Assembly (NCBI GenBank): GCA_001421095.1
Contig: LIIK01000001.1
Location: forward strand, 65,526-129,525
Direction: 5' to 3'
DNA: 64,000 bases
Source of the DNA: Candidatus [Bacteroides] periocalifornicus
GTDB taxonomy: Bacteria; Bacteroidota; Bacteroidia; Bacteroidales; CAJPTX01
Shown in pieces: positions 1 to 9,776 of this stretch (the stretch's first letter is position 1; each line of letters starts with the position of its first letter). The position numbers and the translations under genes were made by a program. The notes under the pieces were generated by a model. It did not search any database, was not told where the DNA came from, and worked only from the letters and a program-made list of their open reading frames with translations.

Positions 1-466
1 CGCCAAAGAGATGCGCCTTGAGGTAGTAGTCCATTTGCGGCGCGAAGGTGTAATCGAACGGGCGACCCGAGATCTTAGTCTGTACTGCAGTGCCCTCCCT
101 TACCGCATCGTAATCTGTAGGGAGCGGAGAGGCTTCAGCACCCTCCTGCGGCGTTTTACCAGCTTGCATCCGCGCTTCTACAGCATGTTGAAGCGCGTTT
201 AGGGCATTGAGCGCGCGCGGAAATCCCGTGTAGGCATAGAGCTGGCATAGGGCCTCTTTGACCTGGCTTACCGTAAGCCCGTCGTCAAACCCCCGTTCTA
301 TAGCTTGCTCTAGGCGGCTGAGATCCCCCTTCGCCTCTAAACACGCGATGGCCGCGAGGCTTTCCTGTTGCGGTGTAAGAGTAGCTTTTTCCATTGTTGT
401 CTGCGCGGTTAGTGTGTTCACCAGTAAGAGGAAAGCAGCAATAAAAATGGAAATTCGTGTTACCAT
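1..466 (-). CDS. Exported carboxymuconolactone decarboxylase-like protein (partial, C-terminus off the window)
   Basis: The ATG is at 464-466 on the minus strand and the frame stays open to base 1, so the C-terminus is missing. The visible 155 residues begin with a signal peptide (MVTRISIFIAAFLLLVNTLTAQ). They continue with a helical region containing DDGLTVSQVKEALCQLYAY and GFPRALNALNAL, which resembles the carboxymuconolactone decarboxylase / AhpD-like fold as found in exported Bacteroidetes proteins. The gene starts 4 bases after the stop of the alpha/beta hydrolase and is surely co-transcribed with it. Hydrolase-CMD pairs are common, but the substrate cannot be read from sequence. The family call is moderate because only the first half is visible. 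Confidence 0.7.
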   Translation of the reverse strand, partial: MVTRISIFIAAFLLLVNTLTAQTTMEKATLTPQQESLAAIACLEAKGDLSRLEQAIERGFDDGLTVSQVKEALCQLYAYTGFPRALNALNALQHAVEARMQAGKTPQEGAEASPLPTDYDAVREGTAVQTKISGRPFDYTFAPQMDYYLKAHLFG

Positions 467-470
467 AGCG

Positions 471-1586
471 TTATAAGTTTTTCCCAAAGAATACTTTCAG
501 TTTTTCCACTGCCTTATCCACATATTCGGGATACCAGTAGGTCTTGATATGGGTGGCCCCAGGAATGAGGAATAGCTCTTTGTTCTGCGTACCGGTGGCA
601 TGCGAGAAGCATTGCCCGGTCATGTAGAACGTATCGGCAGCACCGCCCGCCATCATCAGCAGCGGTTGATTGATAAGCTCCATACCCTGGGAGGCATCAA
701 ACGCCGCAAGGTCGATGAGCGAACTCTTGGTATACCTGGATGAAGAACCCGGATGCCGGTGCGTCACGTAGTAGTATTCGTAGCCATCGCGGTAGAGGTC
801 GTAGGGCAATCGGGCCACCTGCTCGGGGGTCAATCCGCTCATATCACCCACATACTCGGGAGCTTCGCCCGCTGCTTCTTTGGCACGCGCAGCAGAGGCA
901 TCGGCCAGACGCTCCTGAATCTGGTTGATTTGCCCATCGAGAAAACCGTTACGGCGAACCAAGCCAGTGTTGAACAGGCTTAGCGTGGCCACCGCCCTAA
1001 AGCGTTTATCGGTCTGCGCCACCTTTGCCGTATAGCCTCCACCACCGCAGATCCCGAGTATGCCGATACGATCAGCATCCACACCCGGGAATTGCTGCAG
1101 GATGTCGGCCGCCCGCCGTATATCCTCCATGCGGTTGGCTGGCTTATCCACGTTGCGAGGTTCCCCTTCGCTCCCTCCCTGATAGGCAGCATCGAACGCC
1201 AAGGCAACGTAGCCCAATTCGGCCAGACGCTGACTGTAAAGACCTGCCACCTGCTCTTTGCACCCACCGTTGGGGTGCGCCACCACCACCGCGGCGTATC
1301 GTTTTGTAGAATCGTAACCTGCGGGCGTATAAACGTTCGCGGCGATCTTCAAACCGCCTAGCTGATAGGTAATTGGGTAGATGTTCACCTCCCCAGCTTC
1401 ATTCTTTGTCAATGCGCCGCGATAAACCAGCCCGAAAGGATTGTCATTAGGGCTTTTGATGGACTTGAGATCCACGTAGGTGAACGGTTCTTTACGCCTC
1501 TCCATTGTTTTCTTCTTTTGGGGCATTGCGGCTGCCGCGGGTAAAGAGAGCAGTAGGGCAAGCATGCCGATGATAGCACTTCTCAT
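471..1586 (-). CDS. Exported alpha/beta hydrolase with Cys in the nucleophile elbow
   Basis: 371 residues with an N-terminal signal peptide (about residues 1-20) followed by a Lys-rich linker. The alpha/beta-hydrolase core is visible: VVVAHPNGG forms the oxyanion strand near residue 105, the nucleophile elbow is GICGGGG with Cys180 in the usual Ser place, the acid is probably Asp318 (GGAADTF) and the base His346 (PGATH). GIC-type elbows are typical of the YcjY/dienelactone-hydrolase-like branch. It is probably a periplasmic hydrolase of unknown substrate. It is the first gene of a two-gene unit with the downstream carboxymuconolactone-decarboxylase-like gene. No clear -7 box was found upstream. 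Confidence 0.8.
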   Translation of the reverse strand: MRSAIIGMLALLLSLPAAAAMPQKKKTMERRKEPFTYVDLKSIKSPNDNPFGLVYRGALTKNEAGEVNIYPITYQLGGLKIAANVYTPAGYDSTKRYAAVVVAHPNGGCKEQVAGLYSQRLAELGYVALAFDAAYQGGSEGEPRNVDKPANRMEDIRRAADILQQFPGVDADRIGILGICGGGGYTAKVAQTDKRFRAVATLSLFNTGLVRRNGFLDGQINQIQERLADASAARAKEAAGEAPEYVGDMSGLTPEQVARLPYDLYRDGYEYYYVTHRHPGSSSRYTKSSLIDLAAFDASQGMELINQPLLMMAGGAADTFYMTGQCFSHATGTQNKELFLIPGATHIKTYWYPEYVDKAVEKLKVFFGKNL

Positions 1587-2112
1587 GGCTTGAACCGCAA
1601 TTGGGTCTATTAGGCCACCATATCATCGAGAGAAAAACGGGTACTACGCCTATTGTGTATCGCATCTAGCACGCGGCTATTCTCCATAATCTCCTTATGG
1701 TTATACCATTTCTGCCTCGTTCCGTAGCCTCCTATGGCTGGTGAATTCGTGTGCAATTTAGGCATTTTCCCAAAATTTCACAAAACCCACCTGCTAAACT
1801 GCCCTCCTCGCGAGGCTGCACCGCGCATTTCCCGGCCATCCTCCCGCATCCCTATTTTGGGGTGCTAGCCCGCCTGCCCCCCCTTGAAACCACTGCTAAA
1901 GCCTCGAGCTGATGCCGTTTGAAGACGATTCCTTTTTCTTTTTTATGGTGAAAAAGAATTTTAATCTCCCACCTCTCTTTTCTATCGAAGGCCGTAGCAT
2001 CTCGGCGTACCGCACCGTTTAAACCGCGCCGACACATTGCAATTGCAATCCACCACAAACTCTGACAATTCTTGCAGGCTCCCCATTCTTCGGTAATCCC
2101 GCGATTATTCCC
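1587..2112. other. Non-coding stretch between divergent transcription units
   Basis: This gap lies between the minus-strand hydrolase and plus-strand xseA. I see no credible gene. Around 1983-2024 is a degenerate copy of the dispersed composite repeat (ATCGAAGgCCGTAGC, then CGCACCGTTTAAACC). At about 1926-1962 a T-rich run is followed by an A-rich run that can fold into a weak hairpin. The rest looks like promoter and spacer DNA. Confidence 0.5.
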
Positions 2113-2120
2113 TACTTTCG
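2113..2120 (+). promoter_or_regulatory. Probable -7 box for xseA
   Basis: TACTTTCG resembles the Bacteroidota -7 box TAnnTTTG with one mismatch. It lies 65 bases before the chosen xseA start, downstream of an ORF-internal ATG at 2072, which argues against the longer start. Confidence 0.4.
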
Positions 2121-2185
2121 CGTTGACATTGAACCCAAGTAGTAATGTAAGCCAAGTTGCCGCGCCAAATCCCCATACATCCCCC

Positions 2186-3487
2186 ATGCTATCCACTCCT
2201 CTCTCCCTCTCAGAACTTGCCCGCCGCTTGGCGCATGCGGTGCGGAGCGCATTCCCAGAGCCCCTATGGGTAGTGGCTGAAATCGCCAACCTCCAGGAGC
2301 ATCGGAATGGGCATTGCTACCTAGAGCTGGTAGAGGTAGACCCCTCCACCAGGGCCAGAGTGGCCAGCATGCGCGCCACCATCTGGGCCAATAGGTACAG
2401 CATGCTCAAGCCCATGTTCCAGAGCGGTGCAGGCATACCGCTAGCGGCAGGGCTGAAAGTGCTGTTCTTCGCCCAGCCCGATTTCCACCCACAGTACGGA
2501 CTCTCGCTCAACATCACCAGCATCGATCCCGCCTACACCGCAGGGGCGTTGGCCCAGGCGCGGCTACGTACCATAGAGCGGCTTCGCACCGAGGGGCTCT
2601 ACGGCCTGAATAAGTCCCTGCCGTTCCCCGAGCTCCCGAGGAGAATCGCGATAGTTTCTGCCAAGAATGCGGCTGGCTACCAAGATTTTGTGCATCATCT
2701 CGCGCCCACCGTTGCGCATTTTCACCTGCACCTACTGCTCTTTGAGGCGCTTATGCAGGGCGAGCAGGCCCCCCAATCCATAGTTGCCGCGCTGGCTGCC
2801 ATCGCCCGTCAATCTGAACGCTGGGACCTCGTGATCGTGATCCGAGGCGGCGGCTCGCAGCTCGACCTCCTCTGCTTTGACGACTACACGGTGGCCGCCG
2901 CTATCGCCCGCACCCCCATCCCGGTCATTACGGGGATCGGGCACCAGCGCGATGAGTCAGTTGCCGACCTGGTGGCCTTCCAGTCGGTTAAAACCCCCAC
3001 GGCTGCCGCCGAATTCATCGCCGAGTACTTCACCCAGGCCCAGCAGCGGGTGTTAGATTATGCCAAGGTAATACTAACGTTATCTACTGAGCTGCAGAGG
3101 AATATAAAGGGGGAATTGCAACAGCTCGCGCTACGGGCCAGCAAGGCAGCCACCCTCGCCACTCGGCAGAACGCGCGTAGAAGCGCAGAGCTGCAGGTGC
3201 GTATTGCCGCCCATCTCAGGCGAATACTGGCAAACCAACGGGAAAACCATCGCCTGCTGGCAAACCGTATCACCCAGAGCGCAAGGCAACGCTTCACGCT
3301 GGCCCACACCCAGCTCCAGGGGCAGGCAAAGCTCTTCCGGGCGGTCAATCCATTCGAGATCCTCGCCAGGGGCTATGCTCTAGTGCGGGGGCCTATGGGG
3401 GTGGTCAAGTCGGCCGAACAGCTCCAGGCGGGCACCCCCATAACCATCCTCTTGTCCGATGGTACGAAAAACGCCAAAATAGAATAG
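2186..3487 (+). CDS. xseA: Exodeoxyribonuclease VII large subunit
   Basis: 433 residues from the ATG at 2186 (an in-frame ATG at 2072 would add 38 unconserved residues and lies before the likely promoter). The N-terminal OB-fold matches XseA (SLSELARRL...WVVAEIANLQEHRNGHCYLEL). The catalytic domain has RIAIVSAKNAAGYQDF, VIVIRGGGSQLDLLCFDDY and PVITGIGHQRDESVADLVA, all hallmarks. A coiled-coil region and the C-terminal ILARGYALVRG motif complete it. With XseB it degrades single-stranded DNA in both directions during repair. No xseB gene follows; the next feature is a strong terminator. Confidence 0.95.
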   Translation: MLSTPLSLSELARRLAHAVRSAFPEPLWVVAEIANLQEHRNGHCYLELVEVDPSTRARVASMRATIWANRYSMLKPMFQSGAGIPLAAGLKVLFFAQPDFHPQYGLSLNITSIDPAYTAGALAQARLRTIERLRTEGLYGLNKSLPFPELPRRIAIVSAKNAAGYQDFVHHLAPTVAHFHLHLLLFEALMQGEQAPQSIVAALAAIARQSERWDLVIVIRGGGSQLDLLCFDDYTVAAAIARTPIPVITGIGHQRDESVADLVAFQSVKTPTAAAEFIAEYFTQAQQRVLDYAKVILTLSTELQRNIKGELQQLALRASKAATLATRQNARRSAELQVRIAAHLRRILANQRENHRLLANRITQSARQRFTLAHTQLQGQAKLFRAVNPFEILARGYALVRGPMGVVKSAEQLQAGTPITILLSDGTKNAKIE

Positions 3488-3601
3488 GGTTTAAAGTCTA
3501 ATCCGCAATGGCTGAATAATTCCACAATACTAGCGTCGGGAAAGCAGAATCCAGAACGAATAATGTTCCCATAAATTAGCATTTCTATTCTTTAGATCTT
3601 G

Positions 3602-3643
3602 AAAGGGGAGATACCGTGCGTAGACGGTATCTCCCCTTTTCTT
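3602..3643 (+). terminator. Rho-independent terminator after xseA
   Basis: A perfect 15-bp stem (AAAGGGGAGATACCG at 3602-3616 against 3625-3639) with an 8-base loop is followed by TTCTTTC. It ends the xseA transcript and, being flanked by T/A runs, could also work in reverse. Confidence 0.8.
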
Positions 3644-3730
3644 TCGCATTTCTAAATCGATTTAATTTTCACATCGCATCGATGAAATGTGTGTATCCCC
3701 CTGTCTCCTCCATAACCGCATTGGAGCCCC

Positions 3731-3851
3731 ACCTGCGCCGTACCATCGCCGTACCTGCTCTATACCTGCGCCGCTTCATCCTCGGATTTCGTAGCGAAAT
3801 CCGAGGATGAAGCGGCGCAGGTGTTGAGTTGGTACGGCGCAGGTACGGCGG
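3731..3851. repeat. Palindromic intergenic repeat, family A, copy 1
   Basis: The core is a perfect 28-bp inverted repeat (3764-3791 against 3795-3822) with a 3-base loop, containing GCTTCATCCTCGGATTTC. It is flanked outside by short GTACC-ATCGCC / GGTACGGCG units that also pair with each other. Two further copies sit at 25213-25330 and 41513-41626. The gap 3488-4143 holds otherwise only the terminator and unassigned sequence; short ORFs across the palindrome are not credible. Confidence 0.85.
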
Positions 3852-4143
3852 AAGTGCCTCCAGGTGGGGGCGCGCACAGCCCGCTGAAATGCGTTTCATC
3901 CTACCAGCCCCCACTACGGAGAAGCCGTTGCACCGACCATCCATTCTCCACCGCTGCGAGGCCTCTAGAAAAGCCTCCGTCCGTATTACACCTTTTTCGG
4001 TTACAGCCCATTTTCTTTTCACCACAGGCACCTTGCTAATCAATCCCGCCCGGTTACTGTTGCCATGCAGCACGCCGAGCCATTTATAGTATTGGGGTGC
4101 TCGCGTACCAGGTATTTCCCCATTCCTCTCCCAGATATTTTCC

Positions 4144-4151
4144 TATCTTTG
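4144..4151 (+). promoter_or_regulatory. -7 box for the glmM operon
   Basis: TATCTTTG matches TAnnTTTG exactly and lies 23 bases before the glmM ATG. Confidence 0.65.
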
Positions 4152-4174
4152 CATCCGATAAAAATGGATGAATC

Positions 4175-5560
4175 ATGGCTCTAATCGCTTCGATATCTGG
4201 TATTCGTGGAACGATTGGTGGGCGCCCAAGCGAGGGGCTGAATCCCATAGCTATCGTTCGGTTTGCCTGCGCCTACGCCTTCTGGCTCCGGGGGCGGTGC
4301 GGTCGTAGCTCGGCAAAAGTGGTAGTGGGGCGCGACGCACGGATATCTGGGCAGATGGTGAGCCAGGCCGTATCGGCAGCGCTGCAGGGGTGCGGGATAG
4401 AGGTGCTAGACATAGGGCTGGCCACCACGCCCACGGTAGAGATGGCCGTAACCCACCTGAAGGCGCAGGGGGGCATCATAGTAACCGCGAGCCACAACGG
4501 GCGCGAGTGGAATGCGCTCAAACTCCTCAACGAGCGGGGCGAATTCATATCGGCCGCCGATGGGCAGTCTGTGCTGCACGCGGTGGAGACTGCAGACTAC
4601 CTATTCCCCGATGTGGATGGGCTAGGGGGGTACCAGCAGATCGGGGGGATGCTGGAGTACCACATTCAGCGGATACTGGAGCTCCCCTACGTGGATGTGG
4701 AGGCTATACGCAAGGCCGACCTCTGCGTGGCCTATGACCCGGTGAACTCTGTGGGTGGAATCGCAGTGCCCGCGCTGCTCGGGGCGCTGGGCGTTACCCG
4801 GGTGTTTGGGGTGAACCAGGACCCCACTGGGGAGTTCGCGCATAACCCCGAGCCTCTACCCGCCCACCTGGCCTCGCTGAGCCAGCTTGTGGTGCGGGAG
4901 AAGGCCGATGTGGGATTTGCGGTGGATCCCGATGTGGATAGGCTGGCGGTGGTATGCGAGGATGGCAGCATGTTTGGCGAGGAGTACACGCTGGTCTCGG
5001 TGGCAGACTACATACTGCAGCAAAAGCGGGGCAACACGGTATCAAACCTGTCGAGCACCAGCGCGCTGCGCGATGTAACGATAGTACGTGGGGGGGCCTA
5101 CTACCCCAGCGCGGTGGGCGAGGTGAATGTGGTGGCACGTATGCGCGAGGTGAACGCTGTGATAGGCGGGGAGGGCAACGGCGGGGTCATACTCCCCGAC
5201 CTCCACTACGGGAGGGACGCGCTGGTGGGCATCGCGCTGTTCCTCTCGCAGCTCGCCAAGGAGGGGCGCTCGGTGCTAGCTTTACGGCAGAAATACCCAT
5301 CATACTACATGAGTAAGAACAGGATAGAGCTTACCAGCGGCGTGAGTCCCGATATGGTGCTGGAGAATGTAAAGCGGATTTTTGCAGCCGAGAGGATGAA
5401 CACGGAAGACGGTGTGCGTATCGATATGCGCGGCGGCTGGGTCCACCTGCGCAAGTCGAACACCGAACCCATAATCCGGGTGTACGCGGAGGGCGCATCG
5501 CAGGAGCAGGCCGACGAGCTGGCCAAGGGCATGGTAGATAGGGTGTATGAAATACTGTAA
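4175..5560 (+). CDS. glmM: Phosphoglucosamine mutase (phosphohexomutase family)
   Basis: 461 residues, a normal length for the alpha-D-phosphohexomutase family. The N-terminus ISGIRGTIGG is the substrate/phosphate loop. The catalytic phosphoserine is Ser106 in VTASHN. The metal-binding loop is DPDVDR (Asp251, 253, 255). The sugar-binding loop is GGEGNGG and the C-terminal phosphate-binding region is RKSNTEPIIRVYAE. In Bacteroidota this subfamily converts glucosamine-6-phosphate to glucosamine-1-phosphate for peptidoglycan and LPS precursors; phosphomannomutase activity cannot be excluded. It is the first gene of an operon: the HlyD-like gene starts 3 bases after its stop. Confidence 0.88.
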   Translation: MALIASISGIRGTIGGRPSEGLNPIAIVRFACAYAFWLRGRCGRSSAKVVVGRDARISGQMVSQAVSAALQGCGIEVLDIGLATTPTVEMAVTHLKAQGGIIVTASHNGREWNALKLLNERGEFISAADGQSVLHAVETADYLFPDVDGLGGYQQIGGMLEYHIQRILELPYVDVEAIRKADLCVAYDPVNSVGGIAVPALLGALGVTRVFGVNQDPTGEFAHNPEPLPAHLASLSQLVVREKADVGFAVDPDVDRLAVVCEDGSMFGEEYTLVSVADYILQQKRGNTVSNLSSTSALRDVTIVRGGAYYPSAVGEVNVVARMREVNAVIGGEGNGGVILPDLHYGRDALVGIALFLSQLAKEGRSVLALRQKYPSYYMSKNRIELTSGVSPDMVLENVKRIFAAERMNTEDGVRIDMRGGWVHLRKSNTEPIIRVYAEGASQEQADELAKGMVDRVYEIL

Positions 5561-5563
5561 GCC

Positions 5564-6832
5564 ATGGCTAGGCTGGCGGAGTGGTCCAGGATCCCCTGGG
5601 TTCGCTGGGGGCTACTGGGGCTGGTATTGGCCGTAGGCCTTACCGTTTACCTGGTGCTGACTGCAGGCCCGGGGAATGACCTGTACGCCGAGGTGCGCCA
5701 AGGGCCTTTTGACGTATCGGTAACGGTAACCGGGGAGCTACAGGCGCTGCATAGCGAGGAGATCAACGGCCCGGCAGATGAGATGCGCTCAAAGAACTTC
5801 CGGCTGGCAGAAATTCTCATCAAGGACCTTGTGCCCGAGGGGACAATAGTCGACTCTGGCGACTATGTGGGGCTTCTGGATAAGCAGGCCCTCAGCACCC
5901 AGCTCAAATCGTTGGAGGACGACGTGGAGAAGGGCGAACAGCAGTACATAAAGACACAGCTCGACACGGCACTCACCCTCCGCGAATTGCGTAACTCGCT
6001 CCTGAACCTAGAATTTGAGGTGGAGGATCAACGTATCACCCTAGAGCAGAGCAAGTACGAGCCTCCTGCCACAGTACGCAAGGCGCAGATAAGCCTAGAC
6101 AAAGCCGAACGCTCACTCCGCCAAGCGCAGAATAACTACAAGCTTAAGCATCAGCAAGCCGTGGCATCAATGCGGGAGGCCGCGCTGAATCTGGACAAGG
6201 TGAAGCGTAACCGCGAGAGCATGTTCGAGCTCTTGGATCGCTTCACCATTACCGCACCACGCAGGGGAATGGTGATCTACTACCGCGAGTGGGAGGGGAA
6301 GCGCCGCACGGTGGGTTCTCGCATTACGCCCTGGGATCCTGTGGTGGCCACCCTGCCAGATCTCTCGGTTCTCGTATCTAAAACCTACGTGAATGAGGTG
6401 GATGTGAGCCGTGTAAAGGTGGGGCAGAGCGTGGAGGTGGGGGCAGATGCCTTCCCCGATAGGCACTATACCGGACGTGTGATTCAGGTGGCCAACGTGG
6501 GCGAACAGGTGCAGGGGAACGATGCCAGGGTCTTTGAGGTGCTCGTGCAGCTAGACGGGACCGATTCCATACTCCGCCCGTCGATGACCACCAGCAATCG
6601 CATCCTAATCCAGCACCTCGATAGCGCGCGCTATTGCCCCCTGGAGTGCATACATGCGCTAGATTCCATGCAGGTGGTCTACACGGCGGGCGGGCAGCGT
6701 AAGGAGGTGAAAGTGGGCGTGTCCAACGATACGGATGCCGTGCTACTCGGCGGACTATCAGTAGGCGAACGTCTCTACCTTAGCATGCCCGAGCATCCCG
6801 AGCGCTTTCCCCCTATATCCCTAAAGCAATAG
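5564..6832 (+). CDS. HlyD/MacA-like periplasmic adaptor of an efflux pump
   Basis: 422 residues. One N-terminal transmembrane segment (about residues 12-34) is followed by a lipoyl/barrel-sandwich half (VSVTVTGELQA), a long alpha-helical hairpin (about 115-225, rich in charged residues) and the returning half RFTITAPRRGMVIYY. Beta-barrel and membrane-proximal domains follow. This is the membrane-fusion protein of a tripartite MacAB-TolC-like exporter, bridging the inner-membrane permease and the outer-membrane channel encoded next. The unusually long leader of the lipoyl domain (NGPADEMRSKNFRLAEI) is typical of Bacteroidota members. The exported substrate is unknown. Confidence 0.85.
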   Translation: MARLAEWSRIPWVRWGLLGLVLAVGLTVYLVLTAGPGNDLYAEVRQGPFDVSVTVTGELQALHSEEINGPADEMRSKNFRLAEILIKDLVPEGTIVDSGDYVGLLDKQALSTQLKSLEDDVEKGEQQYIKTQLDTALTLRELRNSLLNLEFEVEDQRITLEQSKYEPPATVRKAQISLDKAERSLRQAQNNYKLKHQQAVASMREAALNLDKVKRNRESMFELLDRFTITAPRRGMVIYYREWEGKRRTVGSRITPWDPVVATLPDLSVLVSKTYVNEVDVSRVKVGQSVEVGADAFPDRHYTGRVIQVANVGEQVQGNDARVFEVLVQLDGTDSILRPSMTTSNRILIQHLDSARYCPLECIHALDSMQVVYTAGGQRKEVKVGVSNDTDAVLLGGLSVGERLYLSMPEHPERFPPISLKQ

Positions 6833-6836
6833 CCCG

Positions 6837-8147
6837 GTGCTACTTGCCCGTTACGTGCACGATGTGCGGATAGCCGTAGAGGCCATTCGCAGCAATAAGC
6901 TGAAATCGCTGCTTACTGCCCTCGGGATCATCTTCGGGGTGGCTGCGGTAATCAGCATGCTGGCCATTGGGAGCGGGGCAAAGCAGGAAATCCTAGAGCA
7001 GATGAAGAGCATCGGGGTGAATAACATCGAGGTCCACGCCGTATCAGCCCAAAGCGAGAGCAGCAGCGAGGAGAGCAGCACAACCAAGGAGCAGAATCGT
7101 TTCTCGCCGGGGCTCAGCCTGCGCGACGTGGAGGCTATACGCAGGGTGGTGCCGACGGTGCGCTATCTGACCCCCGTGGTATCATATGACGACTACGCGC
7201 AGTACAGCGGCATTCGCCTCCGAACCCAGATAGTGGGCATAGGGATCGACTTCCTGAGCATCTACGGGTTGCGGCTCGAGCAGGGTTCTCTCATATCTGA
7301 GGAGCAATACCAACGAGGAGCAGCCGTCTGCCTCATAGGCTCCGAGCTGCGCGCCAAGCTCTTCGGGAAGGTTGCACCCGTGGGGAAAAGGCTTAAGATG
7401 GGAGGGGTATGGTTTGAGGTGATAGGGGTGCTAACCTACGCTAACGAGGCTGCCAACTCCCAGGCTGGCATGGGGCTAACCAACTACAACGGCAGGATAT
7501 TCGTCCCGTTCACCTCCCTAACCCTCCGTTATCGGGACCGTGGCAAGCTCACCCAGCAGAGCGGGGGCGGGCAGCTAGTATACTCGCAGAGCAACATCCA
7601 CCAGCTCGATAAAATAGTGATTCAGGTGGACGAGCCTGAGAATGTGGCTAAGAGCCAAGAGGTGATTGGCCGGTTGCTGAGCAGGCTGCACCAGGGGGTA
7701 GATGACTACCAGGTGATAGTGCCAGAGCAGCTACTCCGCCAGCAGCAACGGACAAAGGATATCTTCAACCTGGTACTGGGACTGATAGCGGGCATATCGC
7801 TCCTGGTGGGCGGTATCGGCATCATGAATATCATGTACGCCACGGTGATGGAGCGTATAAAGGAGATCGGCACACGGCTGGCGATAGGGGCAAAGAGGGC
7901 CGACATTGTGGCGCAGTTCCTGAGCGAGGCGGTACTCATAAGCGTGACAGGAGGCCTCATTGGCGTAGTGCTGGGGATGGTATTCAGCTACCTGATAATG
8001 AAGCTGGCGGGCATCCTCACCGTGGTTACGCTCTTCTCCGTGCTGGTGGCCTTTGGGGTATCGGTAGCCGTGGGGGTGATATTCGGCTTTGCACCGGCTA
8101 GGAATGCTGCCAGGAGAAACCCGATAGAATCGCTCAGGTATGAGTAG
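6837..8147 (+). CDS. MacB/FtsX-type ABC transporter permease
   Basis: 436 residues starting at GTG, 4 bases after the adaptor stop. The N-terminus has one membrane segment (SLLTALGIIFGVAAVISMLA) preceded by the family signature around AIRSNKLKSLLTALG. A large periplasmic MacB_PCD domain follows, then three C-terminal membrane helices including the FtsX core (GGIGIMNIMYATVMERIKEI and RLAIGAKR). There is no Walker A motif, so it needs a separate ATPase, which is not in this operon. It probably works with the flanking adaptor and TolC genes to move a substrate from the periplasm or inner membrane out of the cell. Confidence 0.87.
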   Translation: MLLARYVHDVRIAVEAIRSNKLKSLLTALGIIFGVAAVISMLAIGSGAKQEILEQMKSIGVNNIEVHAVSAQSESSSEESSTTKEQNRFSPGLSLRDVEAIRRVVPTVRYLTPVVSYDDYAQYSGIRLRTQIVGIGIDFLSIYGLRLEQGSLISEEQYQRGAAVCLIGSELRAKLFGKVAPVGKRLKMGGVWFEVIGVLTYANEAANSQAGMGLTNYNGRIFVPFTSLTLRYRDRGKLTQQSGGGQLVYSQSNIHQLDKIVIQVDEPENVAKSQEVIGRLLSRLHQGVDDYQVIVPEQLLRQQQRTKDIFNLVLGLIAGISLLVGGIGIMNIMYATVMERIKEIGTRLAIGAKRADIVAQFLSEAVLISVTGGLIGVVLGMVFSYLIMKLAGILTVVTLFSVLVAFGVSVAVGVIFGFAPARNAARRNPIESLRYE

Positions 8148-8177
8148 CGCGCAACCTCTATTTTCTTTATCGTAGCC

Positions 8178-9713
8178 ATGAGAAGAGCCCATTTACCTAG
8201 TAGAAAGTATCCCCTTGTAGGCCTATGCGCGCGGGTTTCGCTGCTGGTAGGGCTGCTATCCATTGCGGGGATTGCTTTGGGGGCTGATACCCTGCAGCGC
8301 CGCTACATCACCCTAGAGGAGTGCGTAGCGCTTGCCCGCAATCATAGCGCGCAGGCTCTGGTGGCCAAGCATACCCTACGGGCGGCCTACTGGCAGTACC
8401 GCAGCTACAGGGCTGAGTTTCTCCCTTCATTGAAACTGACGGGGTCACTCCCGGAGTTCAACCGTCGTATAGTGCGCTACCAGCGGGAGGATGGCTCCTA
8501 CACCTACGTGGCAGAGAATTCCAACACCATGGGGCTTGGACTCTCGCTCACCCAGCGGATAGGTCTTACCGGCACAAGCCTCTTCGTGAAGAGCAGCGCC
8601 GAGCGAGTGGACCTCTTCGGCAACAATCGCCGTACGAACTACATGACGGTGCCCGTGCAGGCTGGGCTGCAGCATGATTTCTTCGCGGTGAACGAGCTTA
8701 AGTGGAGTAGCCGCATAGAGCCCAAGAAGTTCCAGAGGGCCAAGCTGCAGTATATAGCACAGCTAGAGAGAATATCTGCCGAGGCCACACAGCTCTTTTT
8801 CGACCTGCTTATAGCCAAGCAGAGTGTAGATATTGCCCGCCTGAATCTGGCCAATGCCGATACGCTCTACCAGATTGCCAAGGGGCGGTACAACATCGGC
8901 ACCATCGCCCAGAACGAGCTGCTGCAGATGGAACTGAACTTCCTGAACGCAGGGCATTCGCTCAATGAGGCAGAAGTGCAGCTGCAGCTCTACAAGTTCA
9001 AGCTGATCAGCTACCTAGGGTTAGTGCCAGACCTCGATTGGATACCCGTAGAACCCATTCGCCCGACGGTGGCAGAGGTGAAGTACGACCGCGTGCTTGC
9101 CCTGGCCAACGAGCGTAACCCGCAGCTAATCGGTTTTGAGATTGACCAGATAGAGGCTAAGAAGGGGATTGCAAGCGCCCGTGCCGATATGGGGTTTCAA
9201 GCGAATGTCCAGCTAACATACGGGCTTACCCAGCAGGCCGAAACGCTGCCCGATTCCTACAAATCGCCTATGGATCAGCAAGGGGTGCGACTCACCGTGG
9301 GGATCCCCATACTCGACTGGGGGCGCGGGAAGGGCAAGCTACAGATGGCGCGCTCTAGCTACGAGATCGCAAAGGTACAGGCTGCGCAAAGCCAGGAGGA
9401 GTTCACCCAGAATGTGTATCTACAGGTAATGCGATACAGCCTGCTACCCGCGCAGCTGGAGCTAGCGGCCAAGGCTGACACCATTGCCCAGAACCGCTAC
9501 CGTATCACCAAGGAACGATTCCTTATAGGCAAGGTAGACGTGCTGGAATTGGATAAAGCCCAAGTGGATAGGGACGCAGCAAGGGTGGCCTACACACGCT
9601 CGTTGCTATCATACTGGCAAACCTACTACGCCCTCCGCCAGCTGGCACTTTACGACCCGAATACCGACCGGGAGCTGGACATAGAGCCCGAACTTAACGG
9701 GCTAATACGCTAG
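8178..9713 (+). CDS. TolC-family outer-membrane efflux protein
   Basis: 511 residues with a signal sequence (about residues 12-35, ending in ALGAD). The family pattern begins at ITLEECVALARNHSAQA, and the mirrored second half includes NERNPQLIGFEIDQIEAKKGIASARADMGF and VGIPILDWGRGKGKLQMA. Two OEP domains form the trimeric beta-barrel/alpha-tunnel. It is the last gene of glmM - adaptor - permease - TolC, 30 bases after the permease stop, and supplies the outer-membrane exit duct. A shared terminator at 9960-9998 lies beyond a repeat. Confidence 0.88.
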   Translation: MRRAHLPSRKYPLVGLCARVSLLVGLLSIAGIALGADTLQRRYITLEECVALARNHSAQALVAKHTLRAAYWQYRSYRAEFLPSLKLTGSLPEFNRRIVRYQREDGSYTYVAENSNTMGLGLSLTQRIGLTGTSLFVKSSAERVDLFGNNRRTNYMTVPVQAGLQHDFFAVNELKWSSRIEPKKFQRAKLQYIAQLERISAEATQLFFDLLIAKQSVDIARLNLANADTLYQIAKGRYNIGTIAQNELLQMELNFLNAGHSLNEAEVQLQLYKFKLISYLGLVPDLDWIPVEPIRPTVAEVKYDRVLALANERNPQLIGFEIDQIEAKKGIASARADMGFQANVQLTYGLTQQAETLPDSYKSPMDQQGVRLTVGIPILDWGRGKGKLQMARSSYEIAKVQAAQSQEEFTQNVYLQVMRYSLLPAQLELAAKADTIAQNRYRITKERFLIGKVDVLELDKAQVDRDAARVAYTRSLLSYWQTYYALRQLALYDPNTDRELDIEPELNGLIR

Positions 9714-9776
9714 GTTAACAGGAGCGGGAAATGCCCGCAAGCCCTTCCAATCATCTCCATAACAAGGGGGCTTAGG

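Noticed and set aside
3669..4073. Minus-strand ORF between xseA and glmM
   Set aside because: It spans the family A palindrome and has no homologous-looking segment or start signal.
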